18,910 nt of DNA from JBBAAP01 sp043808305 (GTDB taxonomy: Bacteria > Planctomycetota > MHYJ01 > JACQXL01): NCBI GenBank assembly GCA_043808305.1, contig JAZDFB010000054.1, forward strand, positions 1 through 18,910, in the 5' to 3' direction. Below the pieces are notes generated by a model, which saw only the letters and a list, made by a program, of their open reading frames with translations, searched no databases and was not told the DNA's origin. The position numbers were made by a program, and so were the translations under genes. This document shows positions 7,233 through 13,614 of this stretch, piece after piece (the first letter of the stretch is position 1; the number at the start of each line of letters is the position of its first letter).

Positions 7233-7630
7233 GGCGGGGGGCTGATAAATGTGAGATATTCCGCGAGCCGTTTAAGCGGGAACAGACCTTATATTCAATC
7301 CTAAATACCTCATTTCCGCGATTTAATCGGAGCGGCGGACGTAGTAGTATATAGTAGGTAGTATGTAGGGATAGGGCAGGTACAGAAGAGACGATATCCC
7401 ACTCGCTTTGCTCGGGGATCTAAGTGCCTCTACGTCACGTTGTTTCTATTGGCAATAAGGAGACGATAGACGACAGACGATAGACAATAGGCCGGAGACT
7501 ATAGACCATAGACGAAAGACCGTATTACAGATTGCAGATTACATATCAGAGGCGACCTTACCACAAAAGCACGAAGTAACGAAAAGACGAAAACTCCTTA
7601 TTTAATTTGGCCTTATCTTTAATGCGAGTA
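7233..7630. other. Non-coding, repeat-rich spacer
   Basis: No gene is seen. It contains the 25-nt block 7314-7338 (identical to 3267-3291), TAGTAGTATATAGTAGG-like low-complexity DNA, and a degenerate two-hairpin element at about 7393-7458 (TCCC...GGGGATCTAAGTGCC...GGCAATAAG). A GACGATAGAC-type array covers 7461-7520. ATTACAGATTGC-like and ACCACAAAAGCACG-like remnants follow. Confidence 0.6.
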
Positions 7631-7850
7631 CCCCCACTGAAGGGGGATAACGTGGCAGGCCCTGACGGAATAGTCAGGATAAGACCCAGTACCCATGAAC
7701 TTCGTCAGGATAACGTGGCAGTCCATCGGCTGTTCGAACGTAGTGAGTTACAGCCGAGGATACCTGGCAGTCCCTAAAGGGAGGCAGTAGCTCTAATTCG
7801 TTACACTCAAACTGCCAGAGTATAAATTCGTTTTACTCGAACTGCCACTA
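7631..7850 (+). repeat. Nested cluster of two-hairpin repeat elements (E7)
   Basis: CCCCC...GGGGG (7631-7646) leads into ATAACGTGGCAG (first arm GTGGCAG, 7652-7658). A second GTGGCAGT (7715-7722) pairs with ACTGCCAC (7841-7848). Inside that, CTGGCAGT (7764-7771) pairs with ACTGCCAG (7811-7818). GGATAA occurs at each junction. The arrangement looks like elements inserted into the loops of earlier elements. Confidence 0.65.
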
Positions 7851-7883
7851 ACCGCGGATATAAGCGTTACTCCCTTATTTATC

Positions 7884-7911
7884 TTGACCAATATTATCTT
7901 GGGCATATACT
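7884..7911 (+). promoter_or_regulatory. Promoter of gmd
   Basis: TTGACC (7884-7889), a 16-nt spacer and TATACT (7906-7911). The Shine-Dalgarno AGGAGG lies at 7924-7929, 6 nt before the start codon at 7936, so the leader is very short. Confidence 0.7.
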
Positions 7912-7935
7912 ACCGGTAATAATAGGAGGTATTAA

Positions 7936-8964
7936 ATGAGCAAGAAAGCATTAATCACGGGCATCCGGGGACAGGATGGGGCTTACCTGGCTGAGCTCCT
8001 GCTTAAAAAAGGTTATCAAGTCTACGGCGCGGACCGGCGCAGCGGCGATTCCGGTTTCTGGCGCCTCAAGGAACTGGGCATCTATGACGATGTCAAAGTT
8101 CTTTATATGGACCTGCTGGAACTGACCAACATCATGCAGGAAATTAAAAAGATTAAGCCGGATGAAATCTATAATCTGGCCGCACAGAGTTTTGTCCAGG
8201 TCTCCTTTGAACAGCCGATTTTGACGGCCGATATCAACGCCCTGGGCGTCCTGCGCATACTCGAAGCTATGAAAATGGTAAAGCCGGATGCCAGGTTTTA
8301 CCAGGCATCCACCTCGGAGATGTTTGGCAAGGTCCAGGAGATGCCCCAGACAGAACACACGCCGTTCTACCCGCGCAGTCCTTACGGCGTAGCCAAGCTC
8401 TTTGCCCATTGGATGACCATCAATTACCGGGAGTCATACAAGATGTTCGCCTGTTCCGGCATCCTTTTTAACCACGAATCGCCGTTAAGAGGTTTTGAAT
8501 TCATTACCAGGAAATTATCCTACGGCATAGCCCGCATCAAACGTGGTTTGCAGGATAAAATAGTGGTCGGTAACCTTGATTCCCGGCGCGATTGGGGATT
8601 TGCCAGGGATTATGTCGAAGGCATGTACCTGATGCTTCAGCAAAAACAGCCGGATGATTACGTCCTGGCCACCGGCGAAACCCATACCGTCCGTGATTTT
8701 GTGGAGAACGCCTTCGATGCGGCCGGCTACACCATCGTCTGGAAGGGCAAGGGCGTTGATACCAAAGGCATAGATAAAAAAACCGGCAAATGCCTGCTGG
8801 AGGTGTCGCGCGAATTTTACCGCCCGGCCGAGGTGGACGTCCTGCTGGGCAACCCGGCCAAGGCCAAGGCCCATCTGGGCTGGAAGCCCAGGACCAAGTT
8901 CCAAGACCTGGTCAAGCTGATGGTTGAATCGGATATCAAATTAGTTGCCAGAGAAAATGGATAA
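7936..8964 (+). CDS. gmd: GDP-mannose 4,6-dehydratase
   Basis: The enzyme converts GDP-D-mannose to GDP-4-keto-6-deoxy-D-mannose, the branch point to GDP-fucose, GDP-rhamnose, GDP-perosamine and related sugars. The 342-residue protein is an extended short-chain dehydrogenase. Its Rossmann motif TGIRGQDGAYLAE spans 8-20. STSEMFG (125-131) carries the catalytic Thr-Glu, and YGVAK (150-154) provides the catalytic Tyr/Lys. NHESPLRGFEFITRKL (179-194) is highly typical of Gmd, as is the DWGFARDYVEGM segment. Length matches bacterial Gmd. A clear promoter and AGGAGG precede it. manC, which makes its substrate, lies 518 nt downstream beyond an inserted inverted-repeat cassette. No gene for processing the keto-sugar is visible in the window unless the epimerase at 18702 does so. 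Confidence 0.96.
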   Translation: MSKKALITGIRGQDGAYLAELLLKKGYQVYGADRRSGDSGFWRLKELGIYDDVKVLYMDLLELTNIMQEIKKIKPDEIYNLAAQSFVQVSFEQPILTADINALGVLRILEAMKMVKPDARFYQASTSEMFGKVQEMPQTEHTPFYPRSPYGVAKLFAHWMTINYRESYKMFACSGILFNHESPLRGFEFITRKLSYGIARIKRGLQDKIVVGNLDSRRDWGFARDYVEGMYLMLQQKQPDDYVLATGETHTVRDFVENAFDAAGYTIVWKGKGVDTKGIDKKTGKCLLEVSREFYRPAEVDVLLGNPAKAKAHLGWKPRTKFQDLVKLMVESDIKLVARENG

Positions 8965-8966
8965 TA

Positions 8967-9007
8967 TTCACCACAAAGGCAGAGCTACTGCCTCCCTTGG
9001 GACAAAG
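8967..9007 (+). repeat. Left 41-bp terminal inverted repeat
   Basis: It begins TTCACCACAAAGG and ends CCCTTGGGACAAAG, and is the exact reverse complement of 9434-9474. Each arm can itself fold into two small hairpins (TCCC/GGGA and GGCAG/CTGCC). Confidence 0.9.
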
Positions 9008-9043
9008 AATACAAAGAGAATAACTTATTCTTTATACTGAAAT

Positions 9044-9367
9044 ATGAACGACCAACAGAAGAAAAGGAGTGATGAATTATCAAATATAATAATTGGTAGC
9101 GCTATTGAAGTTCACCGGATTATTGGTCCGGGAGCATTAGAATCAACTTACGAAAGATGTCTTTGTTATGAATTAACTCTAAAGAATCTCTTATTTGAAA
9201 AACAGAAAGAATTGCCGATAACTTATAAAACAGTGCGACTTGATGGTGGTTACCGAATAGATATTTTGGTGGAAAACTTAGTCATTGTAGAAATAAAAGC
9301 GGTGGAACGTGTAGAAGAAATTCATAAAGTGCAATTATTAACCTATCTTAAATCGTCTAATTTATGA
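9044..9367 (+). CDS. GxxExxY family protein, cut short by an in-frame TGA
   Basis: The family name motif is seen in GPGALESTYERCL (28-40), preceded by IIGSAIEVHR. YRIDILVEN (71-79) and LVIVEIKAVE (80-89) give a D...E-x-K arrangement like a PD-(D/E)XK nuclease core; HKVQLLTYLK follows. The frame ends at TGA 9365-9367 after 107 residues. The next 21 codons in the same frame (9368-9430) read LGLLINFNVPVLREGIIRIVN, the normal family ending, before TAA. The usual length is about 125-130 residues, so one sense codon has become TGA. The gene is AT-richer than its neighbours. It has no strong Shine-Dalgarno and lies alone within 41-bp inverted repeats. Its function is not established in the family. 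The shortened protein may be inactive. Confidence 0.85.
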   Translation: MNDQQKKRSDELSNIIIGSAIEVHRIIGPGALESTYERCLCYELTLKNLLFEKQKELPITYKTVRLDGGYRIDILVENLVIVEIKAVERVEEIHKVQLLTYLKSSNL

Positions 9368-9433
9368 TTGGGTTTACTGATTAACTTTAATGTACCAGTC
9401 CTTAGAGAAGGTATTATAAGAATAGTTAATTAA
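9368..9433 (+). pseudogene. Detached C-terminal end of the GxxExxY gene
   Basis: These 21 codons plus TAA continue the GxxExxY frame past the TGA and encode the conserved LGLLINF...IRIVN ending. The stop codon abuts the right inverted repeat, which fits an intact original gene of about 129 codons filling the cassette. Confidence 0.75.
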
Positions 9434-9474
9434 CTTTGTCCCAAGGGAGGCAGTAGCTCTGCCTTTGTGGTGAA
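9434..9474 (+). repeat. Right 41-bp terminal inverted repeat
   Basis: Exact reverse complement of 8967-9007. Its core AAGGGAGGCAGTAGCTCT also occurs at 7778-7795 and 14099-14116, outside any GxxExxY cassette. Confidence 0.9.
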
Positions 9475-9482
9475 GAAATTAT

Positions 9483-10910
9483 ATGAAAGCTGCGATACTG
9501 GCCGGCGGCGGCGGAACCAGGCTCTGGCCCCTTTCACGCCAGAACTACCCCAAACAATTCCTCAAGATTAATTCCGGTAATCAGGCAAAGGAATGCGCTT
9601 TTGACAAGGGCTCGCTCATCCAGCAGACTGCCAAAAGGCTTCTCAAAGCTGTTAGTCCCAAGGATATCATCATCGTTACCAATAATGAATACAAATTCCA
9701 TACCATAGCCGATATCGAAGCCATTTCCAAACCGGCCGCCGGTAATATGATTCTGGAACCCTGCCGGCGCAATACCGCACCGGCCATCGCCCTGACGCTC
9801 CGGTATTGCCTGGATAAGCTTAAATGTTCCGGAGATGAGGTCATCTTTATCTCGCCGTCCGACCATATCATAGAGCCGGTAAGCAAGTTCGTCCGATGCC
9901 TGAAGGATGCCGAGAAGGTTGCCCGCAAAGGGTTTATCGTTACCTTCGGCATCAAACCGGGTTACCCGGAAACCGGTTACGGCTATATAAAGGCGAAGGG
10001 TAAAAAACCGGTTGATAGTTATTACCCGGTTGCCGAATTCGCGGAAAAGCCTGATTATAAAACCGCCCAAAAATATTTAAAGCACGGCGGTTATTACTGG
10101 AATTCCGGGATGTTTGCCTTTACTATCGGCACGATGGAAAAAGAGCTGTCAAAATACGCGCCGGATGTATTTCAAATATACCAAACAGGTTACGACAAGA
10201 TACTTTCGGAATTTAGCCGAATGCCCAATATTTCCATAGATTATGCGGTGATGGAAAAATCCGATAGGGTGGTAACCATGCCGATGAATCTTTACTGGAA
10301 CGACGTCGGTTCCTGGGATTCGATATTTGATGTTTTCCCCAAGGACAAGTCCGGCAATGTAGAAATAGGCGATATCACCGCAAAGGATACCAAAAACTGT
10401 CTGATAATGAGCGAAAAGAGGCTGGTTACGACCATCGGGCTGGAAAATTTGCTGGTGATAGAAACAGACGACGCTATTTTAGTGGCCAAGCGTGGCGACG
10501 CCCAGAAGGTAAAAGCCATTGTCGAGGAGTTAAAATCCCGAAAGCGCAAGGAAGCAGATGAGCATACCACTATTTACCGGCCCTGGGGCAGTTATACGGT
10601 GCTGGGCGATGGCGAACGCTACCGGATTAAGCGGGTTGTTATCAAGCCGGGCCATAAGCTCAGCCTGCAGCTGCATAAGCACCGGAGCGAGCACTGGGTG
10701 GTGGTCAAGGGGACAGCTAAGGTGACCGTCGGTAAAAAAGTAAGTTTTGTCCGCGAAAACGAAAGCACCTATATAGACAAATTTATCAAACACCGGCTGG
10801 AGAACCCCGGCAAAACTCCGCTGGAATTAATCGAGGTGCAGAACGGCGACCGTTGCGTTGAAAGCGATATCGTCCGGTTTGACGATATCTACGGCAGGGG
10901 ATGCCATTAA
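9483..10910 (+). CDS. manC: Mannose-1-phosphate guanylyltransferase / mannose-6-phosphate isomerase
   Basis: This 475-residue protein is a two-domain ManC/AlgA-type enzyme. The N-terminal nucleotidyltransferase carries LAGGGGTRLWPLSR (6-19), PKQF (23-26), EPCRRNTAPA (92-101), FAEKPD (186-191) and YYWNSGMF (204-211), and makes GDP-mannose from mannose-1-phosphate and GTP. The C-terminal cupin (about 363-475) has RPWGSY, the metal-site segment LQLHKHRSEHWVVVKG, and NGDRCVESDIVRFDD near the end. These fit the mannose-6-phosphate isomerase domain. Length is the usual one for the fused form. Together with gmd upstream it supplies GDP-deoxyhexose precursors. Its start lies 8 nt after the right inverted repeat of the cassette. 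The only candidate ribosome site (GGTGA, 9469-9473) is inside that repeat, so the insertion may have replaced the native upstream sequence. Confidence 0.95.
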   Translation: MKAAILAGGGGTRLWPLSRQNYPKQFLKINSGNQAKECAFDKGSLIQQTAKRLLKAVSPKDIIIVTNNEYKFHTIADIEAISKPAAGNMILEPCRRNTAPAIALTLRYCLDKLKCSGDEVIFISPSDHIIEPVSKFVRCLKDAEKVARKGFIVTFGIKPGYPETGYGYIKAKGKKPVDSYYPVAEFAEKPDYKTAQKYLKHGGYYWNSGMFAFTIGTMEKELSKYAPDVFQIYQTGYDKILSEFSRMPNISIDYAVMEKSDRVVTMPMNLYWNDVGSWDSIFDVFPKDKSGNVEIGDITAKDTKNCLIMSEKRLVTTIGLENLLVIETDDAILVAKRGDAQKVKAIVEELKSRKRKEADEHTTIYRPWGSYTVLGDGERYRIKRVVIKPGHKLSLQLHKHRSEHWVVVKGTAKVTVGKKVSFVRENESTYIDKFIKHRLENPGKTPLELIEVQNGDRCVESDIVRFDDIYGRGCH

Positions 10911-11079
10911 TTAAAGGACACTCCCAGCCCGCTGAAACGTGCTAACTTACCTAAACCAATATTTTTCCTTGACTAGATACCGGCTGTATTCCAGATGCCA
11001 GATGCCAAATGTCAAATTACAGAATAGATGGACTATAGACCATAGACGACAGACCGTGGGTAGGCGCAGAGGCAGTATT
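10911..11079. other. Non-coding spacer with low-complexity repeats
   Basis: No gene or clear terminator is seen. ATTCCAGATGCCAAATGTC-like sequence (10989-11022) matches 1928-1949, and ATAGACCATAGACGACAGAC follows at 11032-11053. Confidence 0.5.
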
Positions 11080-11156
11080 CCGCTTACCGCTTGCTATTTT
11101 GCTTGACAGGTTTTTTACTTTATGTATATTTGCATTGCAATTGCAAAGTTGCATAA
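11080..11156 (+). promoter_or_regulatory. Orphan copy of the DUF4143-ATPase promoter/operator
   Basis: Positions 11087-11156 equal 5901-5970 except for one base. The copy includes TTGACA (11103-11108), the 16-nt spacer, TATATT (11125-11130) and the TTGCAATTGCAA palindrome (11135-11146). Its left part (11080-11107) matches the promoter at 2028-2055. No open reading frame follows; a GC-rich palindrome and other non-coding repeats do. Confidence 0.75.
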
Positions 11157-11173
11157 CCAGGAATCCGCTCTAT

Positions 11174-11236
11174 CCCCGCCAGACCTGCCTGCTGGCAGGC
11201 AGGGGCGCCTGTCTGCCTTAGGCAGAGGCGGGCGGG
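11174..11236 (+). repeat. GC-rich nested inverted repeat (three-way junction type)
   Basis: An outer CCCGCC (11175-11180)/GGCGGG (11231-11236) encloses CCTGCC-tgct-GGCAGG (11184-11199) and TCTGCC/GGCAGA (11212-11226). A strong cruciform or RNA structure is possible, with no T run after it. From 11237 to 11333 nothing else stands out. Confidence 0.6.
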
Positions 11237-11333
11237 AATAAGGTTTTCCGTAATCCTGCATATTTAACTTGATATGTTAAATATTAAGGGTGAACTGGCG
11301 GCCGTATCAAGCCGTATTCCAAATTACAAATTG

Positions 11334-11389
11334 CCCCTCGAGGACTCGGGATAAGTCCCGGTAAATCGTTGTACTCGAACCGGCACTAA
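11334..11389 (+). repeat. Two-hairpin repeat element, copy E8
   Basis: A CCCCTCGAGGACTCGGGAT first hairpin, then AAG. The stem is AGTCCCGGT (11354-11362)/ACCGGCACT (11379-11387) with one mismatch. The following ACAGATTTCAGATTTA also follows copy E1 almost unchanged. Confidence 0.7.
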
Positions 11390-11466
11390 ACAGATTTCAG
11401 ATTTAGGGCGCCGGGAACTCATTTTAACGATTTAATCGTACATCCGGGTACCCGACCTTCGGGGTA

Positions 11467-11796
11467 AGGCCATAGTTGATACCCAGCCAGGCAAGATTTA
11501 CATCCCCCTCAGGCAAGTTTTTCCTCTATCCCAGGCCAAGTTTACAGCCATCCCGGGGAATGCTTCCCTCTATCCCAGGACGGATTTGCATATATCCCGG
11601 GGAACGCTTCCCTGTATCCCAGGACGGATTGCCATATATCCCATTAAACGCCTTCCTTATACCCTTAAAACGTTTCAATTATACCCTTAAAACGCTTTAA
11701 TCGGGGTCTGGTAAGTCTTGCAAGGGGGTATGGCCAGTCTTACCAGAGGGTATGGCAAGTTTTACAAGGGGGTTAGGCCATATTCACAGCCCAGTC
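11467..11796 (+). repeat. Array of fifteen 22-nt tandem units (iteron-like)
   Basis: Fifteen consecutive 22-nt units start at 11467 and repeat every 22 nt without a slip. Units 3-8 mostly read AGG or GGG...TATCCC. Units 5/7 and 6/8 are near-identical alternates (GGGGAA-GCTTCCCT-TATCCC and AGGACGGATT--ATATATCCC), showing a 44-nt higher-order repeat. In units 12-14 the terminal C tract is replaced by a G tract (AAGGGGGTA). Unit 15 resembles unit 1 (AGGCCATA...CCCAG). The period is close to two helical turns, so a repeated protein could bind one face. No spacers are present, so this is not CRISPR. The role (replication, partition, regulation or silent satellite) is unknown. Confidence 0.85.
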
Positions 11797-12038
11797 CGCC
11801 CATACCTGAAGGGGGGGGAGGGTATGCTCCCCCTGCACCCATTGCCGGTTGCATTTTGTGCTCGTGAATCGCACTTTCCCCCGTTCGGGGGGGCTCACCT
11901 CTAATCGAGTTCCGGACTGAAATCCGGACTTTCTTCGAAAAATCTTTATTTTTCTTGTCGCATTTTTAAACTCGTTTGTATAACTATATATAGAGGGGCT
12001 AAACAAGCCAAAGGATTGATTAACCATTAATAACTGAT
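11797..12038. other. Non-coding region with hairpins and a possible promoter
   Basis: A run of eight G leads into GGGGGAG...CTCCCCC (about 11816-11835). GTGC...GCAC and CCCCCGTTCGGGGG hairpins follow, then a TCCGGACT direct repeat and GAAAAAT-cttt-ATTTTTC. TTGTCG (11955-11960) and TATAAC (11979-11984), 18 nt apart, are a weak promoter candidate for the sigma-factor gene. Confidence 0.45.
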
Positions 12039-12039
12039 T

Positions 12040-12077
12040 TCCGATGTGCATCGGAGTGTCTAACTGTCATTAGGAGG
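12040..12077 (+). promoter_or_regulatory. Leader hairpin fused to the Shine-Dalgarno of the sigma-factor gene
   Basis: The hairpin TCCGAT-gtgc-ATCGGA (12040-12055) is followed by GTGTCTAACTGTCATTAGGAGG, with AGGAGG at 12072-12077, 5 nt before the start. The same element, differing almost only by transitions, precedes the small peptide gene (13720-13759). A related 3' end precedes the gene at 14178. Confidence 0.65.
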
Positions 12078-12082
12078 TTTGT

Positions 12083-12760
12083 ATGCTTGGCGTAAAGAAT
12101 AATACCTCTGCCGGTGTCGGCGGCAGGGTTAAATATAACGAGCCGCAGATACAGTTGCTGGTAGAAGAATTCAAGAAGGGCGATAAAAAGGCGTTTGCCG
12201 AACTCTGGCGCGCGGTTATGCCCATTGTCAGGCGGCTGTTCCGCCGCGGACTGGATGAGGATACGGCTGAACAGCTTACCAGCCAGGTCTGCCTGCGGCT
12301 TTTTGAAAATGCCGTATATGAATATGACCGGGCTAAAAGCAGTTTCATTACCTGGGTTTATAATGTCGCCCTGCGCCTGAAAATAAACGAGATAAAAAGG
12401 TTTAAACCGGTGCTTTTCAGCGAATTGGCGGACAGGGAAGAACCGCTAACCCGGGGGCGGCGGTTTAAGATAGAGCATCTTTACGCGGATACCAAAAGCC
12501 CGTTGCAGCTGCTGATTGAAAAGGAAGATGATGCGGCGCGGCACAAGGCGCTGGAATTGCTCCCGATACTGATGGACCGGCTGTCGCCGGATGAGCAATA
12601 TGTGATACAGGCCGGCATCTATGACGGCTTGTCTGATAAGGATATTTCACTTATCCTGGAAGGCGACCAGGGCTATGCTAAAAAATACCAGAAAATAAGG
12701 GAACGGACATTAAGGAAATTAGGCCGGATGTTCGCGGAACAGGGCATCAGGAAAATATGA
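12083..12760 (+). CDS. ECF-type RNA polymerase sigma factor
   Basis: This 225-residue protein has a sigma region 2-like segment (about 25-106, with FAELWRAVMPIVRRLF, the helix EQLTSQVCLRLFENAVYEYD and SFITWVYNVALRLKINEIKR). A region 4-like helix-turn-helix follows (about 160-218, with LPILMDRLSPDEQYVI, YDGLSDKDISLIL and KIRERTLRKLGRMF). Region 3 is absent, as in ECF factors. The linker of about 50 charged residues is longer than average. AGGAGG 5 nt upstream supports the start. The next gene encodes a LexA-like autoprotease instead of a classical membrane or zinc anti-sigma factor. That partner could hold the sigma factor inactive until self-cleavage; this is an inference. Target promoters cannot be named from the window. 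Confidence 0.85.
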   Translation: MLGVKNNTSAGVGGRVKYNEPQIQLLVEEFKKGDKKAFAELWRAVMPIVRRLFRRGLDEDTAEQLTSQVCLRLFENAVYEYDRAKSSFITWVYNVALRLKINEIKRFKPVLFSELADREEPLTRGRRFKIEHLYADTKSPLQLLIEKEDDAARHKALELLPILMDRLSPDEQYVIQAGIYDGLSDKDISLILEGDQGYAKKYQKIRERTLRKLGRMFAEQGIRKI

Positions 12761-12761
12761 G

Positions 12762-12815
12762 CCACGGATTAAAACAATAGATGTGATTTTTGCAGTTATC
12801 CGTGTCTATCCGTGG
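12762..12815 (+). repeat. CCACGGAT...ATCCGTGG inverted repeat
   Basis: CCACGGAT (12762-12769) and ATCCGTGG (12808-12815) flank 38 nt, with a second ATCCGTG just inside. The repeat starts 1 nt after the sigma-factor stop and ends 23 nt before the next start. Similar CACGGAT/CACAGAT remnants lie at 3151-3225, 13534-13607 and 16674-16704. Confidence 0.6.
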
Positions 12816-12838
12816 TTTAAAAGGAGAGGATAGCGACG

Positions 12839-13534
12839 ATGAAAAAAGAGGATAAAATAATTGCCGAGTTTGAAGCGGACCTTAAGGCCGGCAAAAACCC
12901 CAGCGCCAAAGATTACCTGAAACGCTACGGGAAACTTTCGGACGGGACTCTTGGCACCCTGGTTATGCTGGGCGCGCTTTATGCCGACAGGGACAAGATG
13001 CGTATCCCTAAAAGCGTTCAGGACAAGCAGATGAAACTGGCCCAGGACCTGATTGACGGCAAACCCACGGATTGGTATTTTAAAGGAAAAAATCAGATTC
13101 CCGATGCGGTTATTCTGGATGTGCCGCCTCCTTTGACCAGGGAAAAGGGCGGCGTGCCGGTGGTGGCCCTGGCCGCGGCCGGTAAAGGACAGATGTATGA
13201 GCTTGATGCCATCCTGACTGAGGAGGGCTGGAAGAAGATTACCCGGCCGTTCGATATGCCGGATAAGGATGTTTTTGGTGTTGAAGTGCACGGCGACAGC
13301 CTGGAACCGTTGATTCCAAACGGCTCCTGCGCGGTTATCGACCCGAAAAAACAGGCCCGGACCAACGACCTGGCCCTGGTAATCACCAACGATTACCGCG
13401 CCTGCATCAAGAAGATACAAATCAGGGGGAAAAAAGTCGTCCTGATTTCGTCCAATCCGGAATACCCGCCTCAGGAACTTGACTGCAAGGATGTCCGGCA
13501 GATGTATAAAGTGGCCTGGGTGAAGTTTAAATAG
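12839..13534 (+). CDS. LexA/S24-like autoprotease with non-HTH N-terminus
   Basis: In this 231-residue protein the C-terminal half matches the LexA/CI/UmuD peptidase family S24. The likely self-cleavage bond is Ala114-Gly115 in VALAAAGKG. The nucleophile is Ser154 in VHGDSLEP and the general base is Lys191 in YRACIKKI. The Ser-Lys distance of 37 residues equals that of E. coli LexA (Ser119-Lys156). GSCAVIDP and NDLALVI are the usual flanking strands. The N-terminal 80 residues have no recognisable DNA-binding motif. The segment EFEADLKAGKNPSAKDYLKRYG resembles N-termini seen in planctomycete signalling proteins. The start follows GGAGAGG. Its place right after an ECF sigma gene suggests a self-cleaving anti-sigma or stress switch instead of a repressor. 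The peptidase call is firm; the role is inference. Confidence 0.8.
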   Translation: MKKEDKIIAEFEADLKAGKNPSAKDYLKRYGKLSDGTLGTLVMLGALYADRDKMRIPKSVQDKQMKLAQDLIDGKPTDWYFKGKNQIPDAVILDVPPPLTREKGGVPVVALAAAGKGQMYELDAILTEEGWKKITRPFDMPDKDVFGVEVHGDSLEPLIPNGSCAVIDPKKQARTNDLALVITNDYRACIKKIQIRGKKVVLISSNPEYPPQELDCKDVRQMYKVAWVKFK

Positions 13535-13614
13535 AGCCACAGATTTCACAGATTACCCTATATAGGGATAACTCGTTAACTGCGAGTAACACGGATTAAT
13601 ACGGATTTTAGTTC

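Larger units (their letters stand above)
8967..9474 (+). mobile_element. Inverted-repeat-bounded cassette carrying a GxxExxY gene
   Basis: Perfect 41-bp inverted repeats (8967-9007 and 9434-9474) enclose a single gene. The left repeat begins 2 nt after the gmd stop. The right one begins right after the final stop of the cassette gene (TAA 9431-9433) and ends 8 nt before manC. GGTGA in its outer end may act as the manC ribosome site. No transposase and no clear target-site duplication are seen. The cassette therefore looks like a non-autonomous mobile unit dropped between two genes that would otherwise be adjacent. Mobility is inferred from structure only. Confidence 0.65.

Noticed and set aside
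9365..9367. TGA reassigned to an amino acid in this organism
   Set aside because: Several other genes here end at TGA in the expected place (4450, 5418, 12760, 17797, 18705) and no other gene has an internal TGA, so a local nonsense change is simpler.
11476..11700. A 74-codon open frame on the + strand
   Set aside because: It lies wholly inside the 22-nt tandem array. Its peptide is just the repeat read through shifting frames, and it has no ribosome site.
11467..11796. Possible CRISPR array
   Set aside because: Units are contiguous 22-nt repeats without unique spacers and without a conserved direct repeat; no cas gene is present.
12806..13549. A 247-codon frame on the minus strand
   Set aside because: It is the shadow of the S24-like gene, whose catalytic residues and ribosome site show that the + strand is the coding one.
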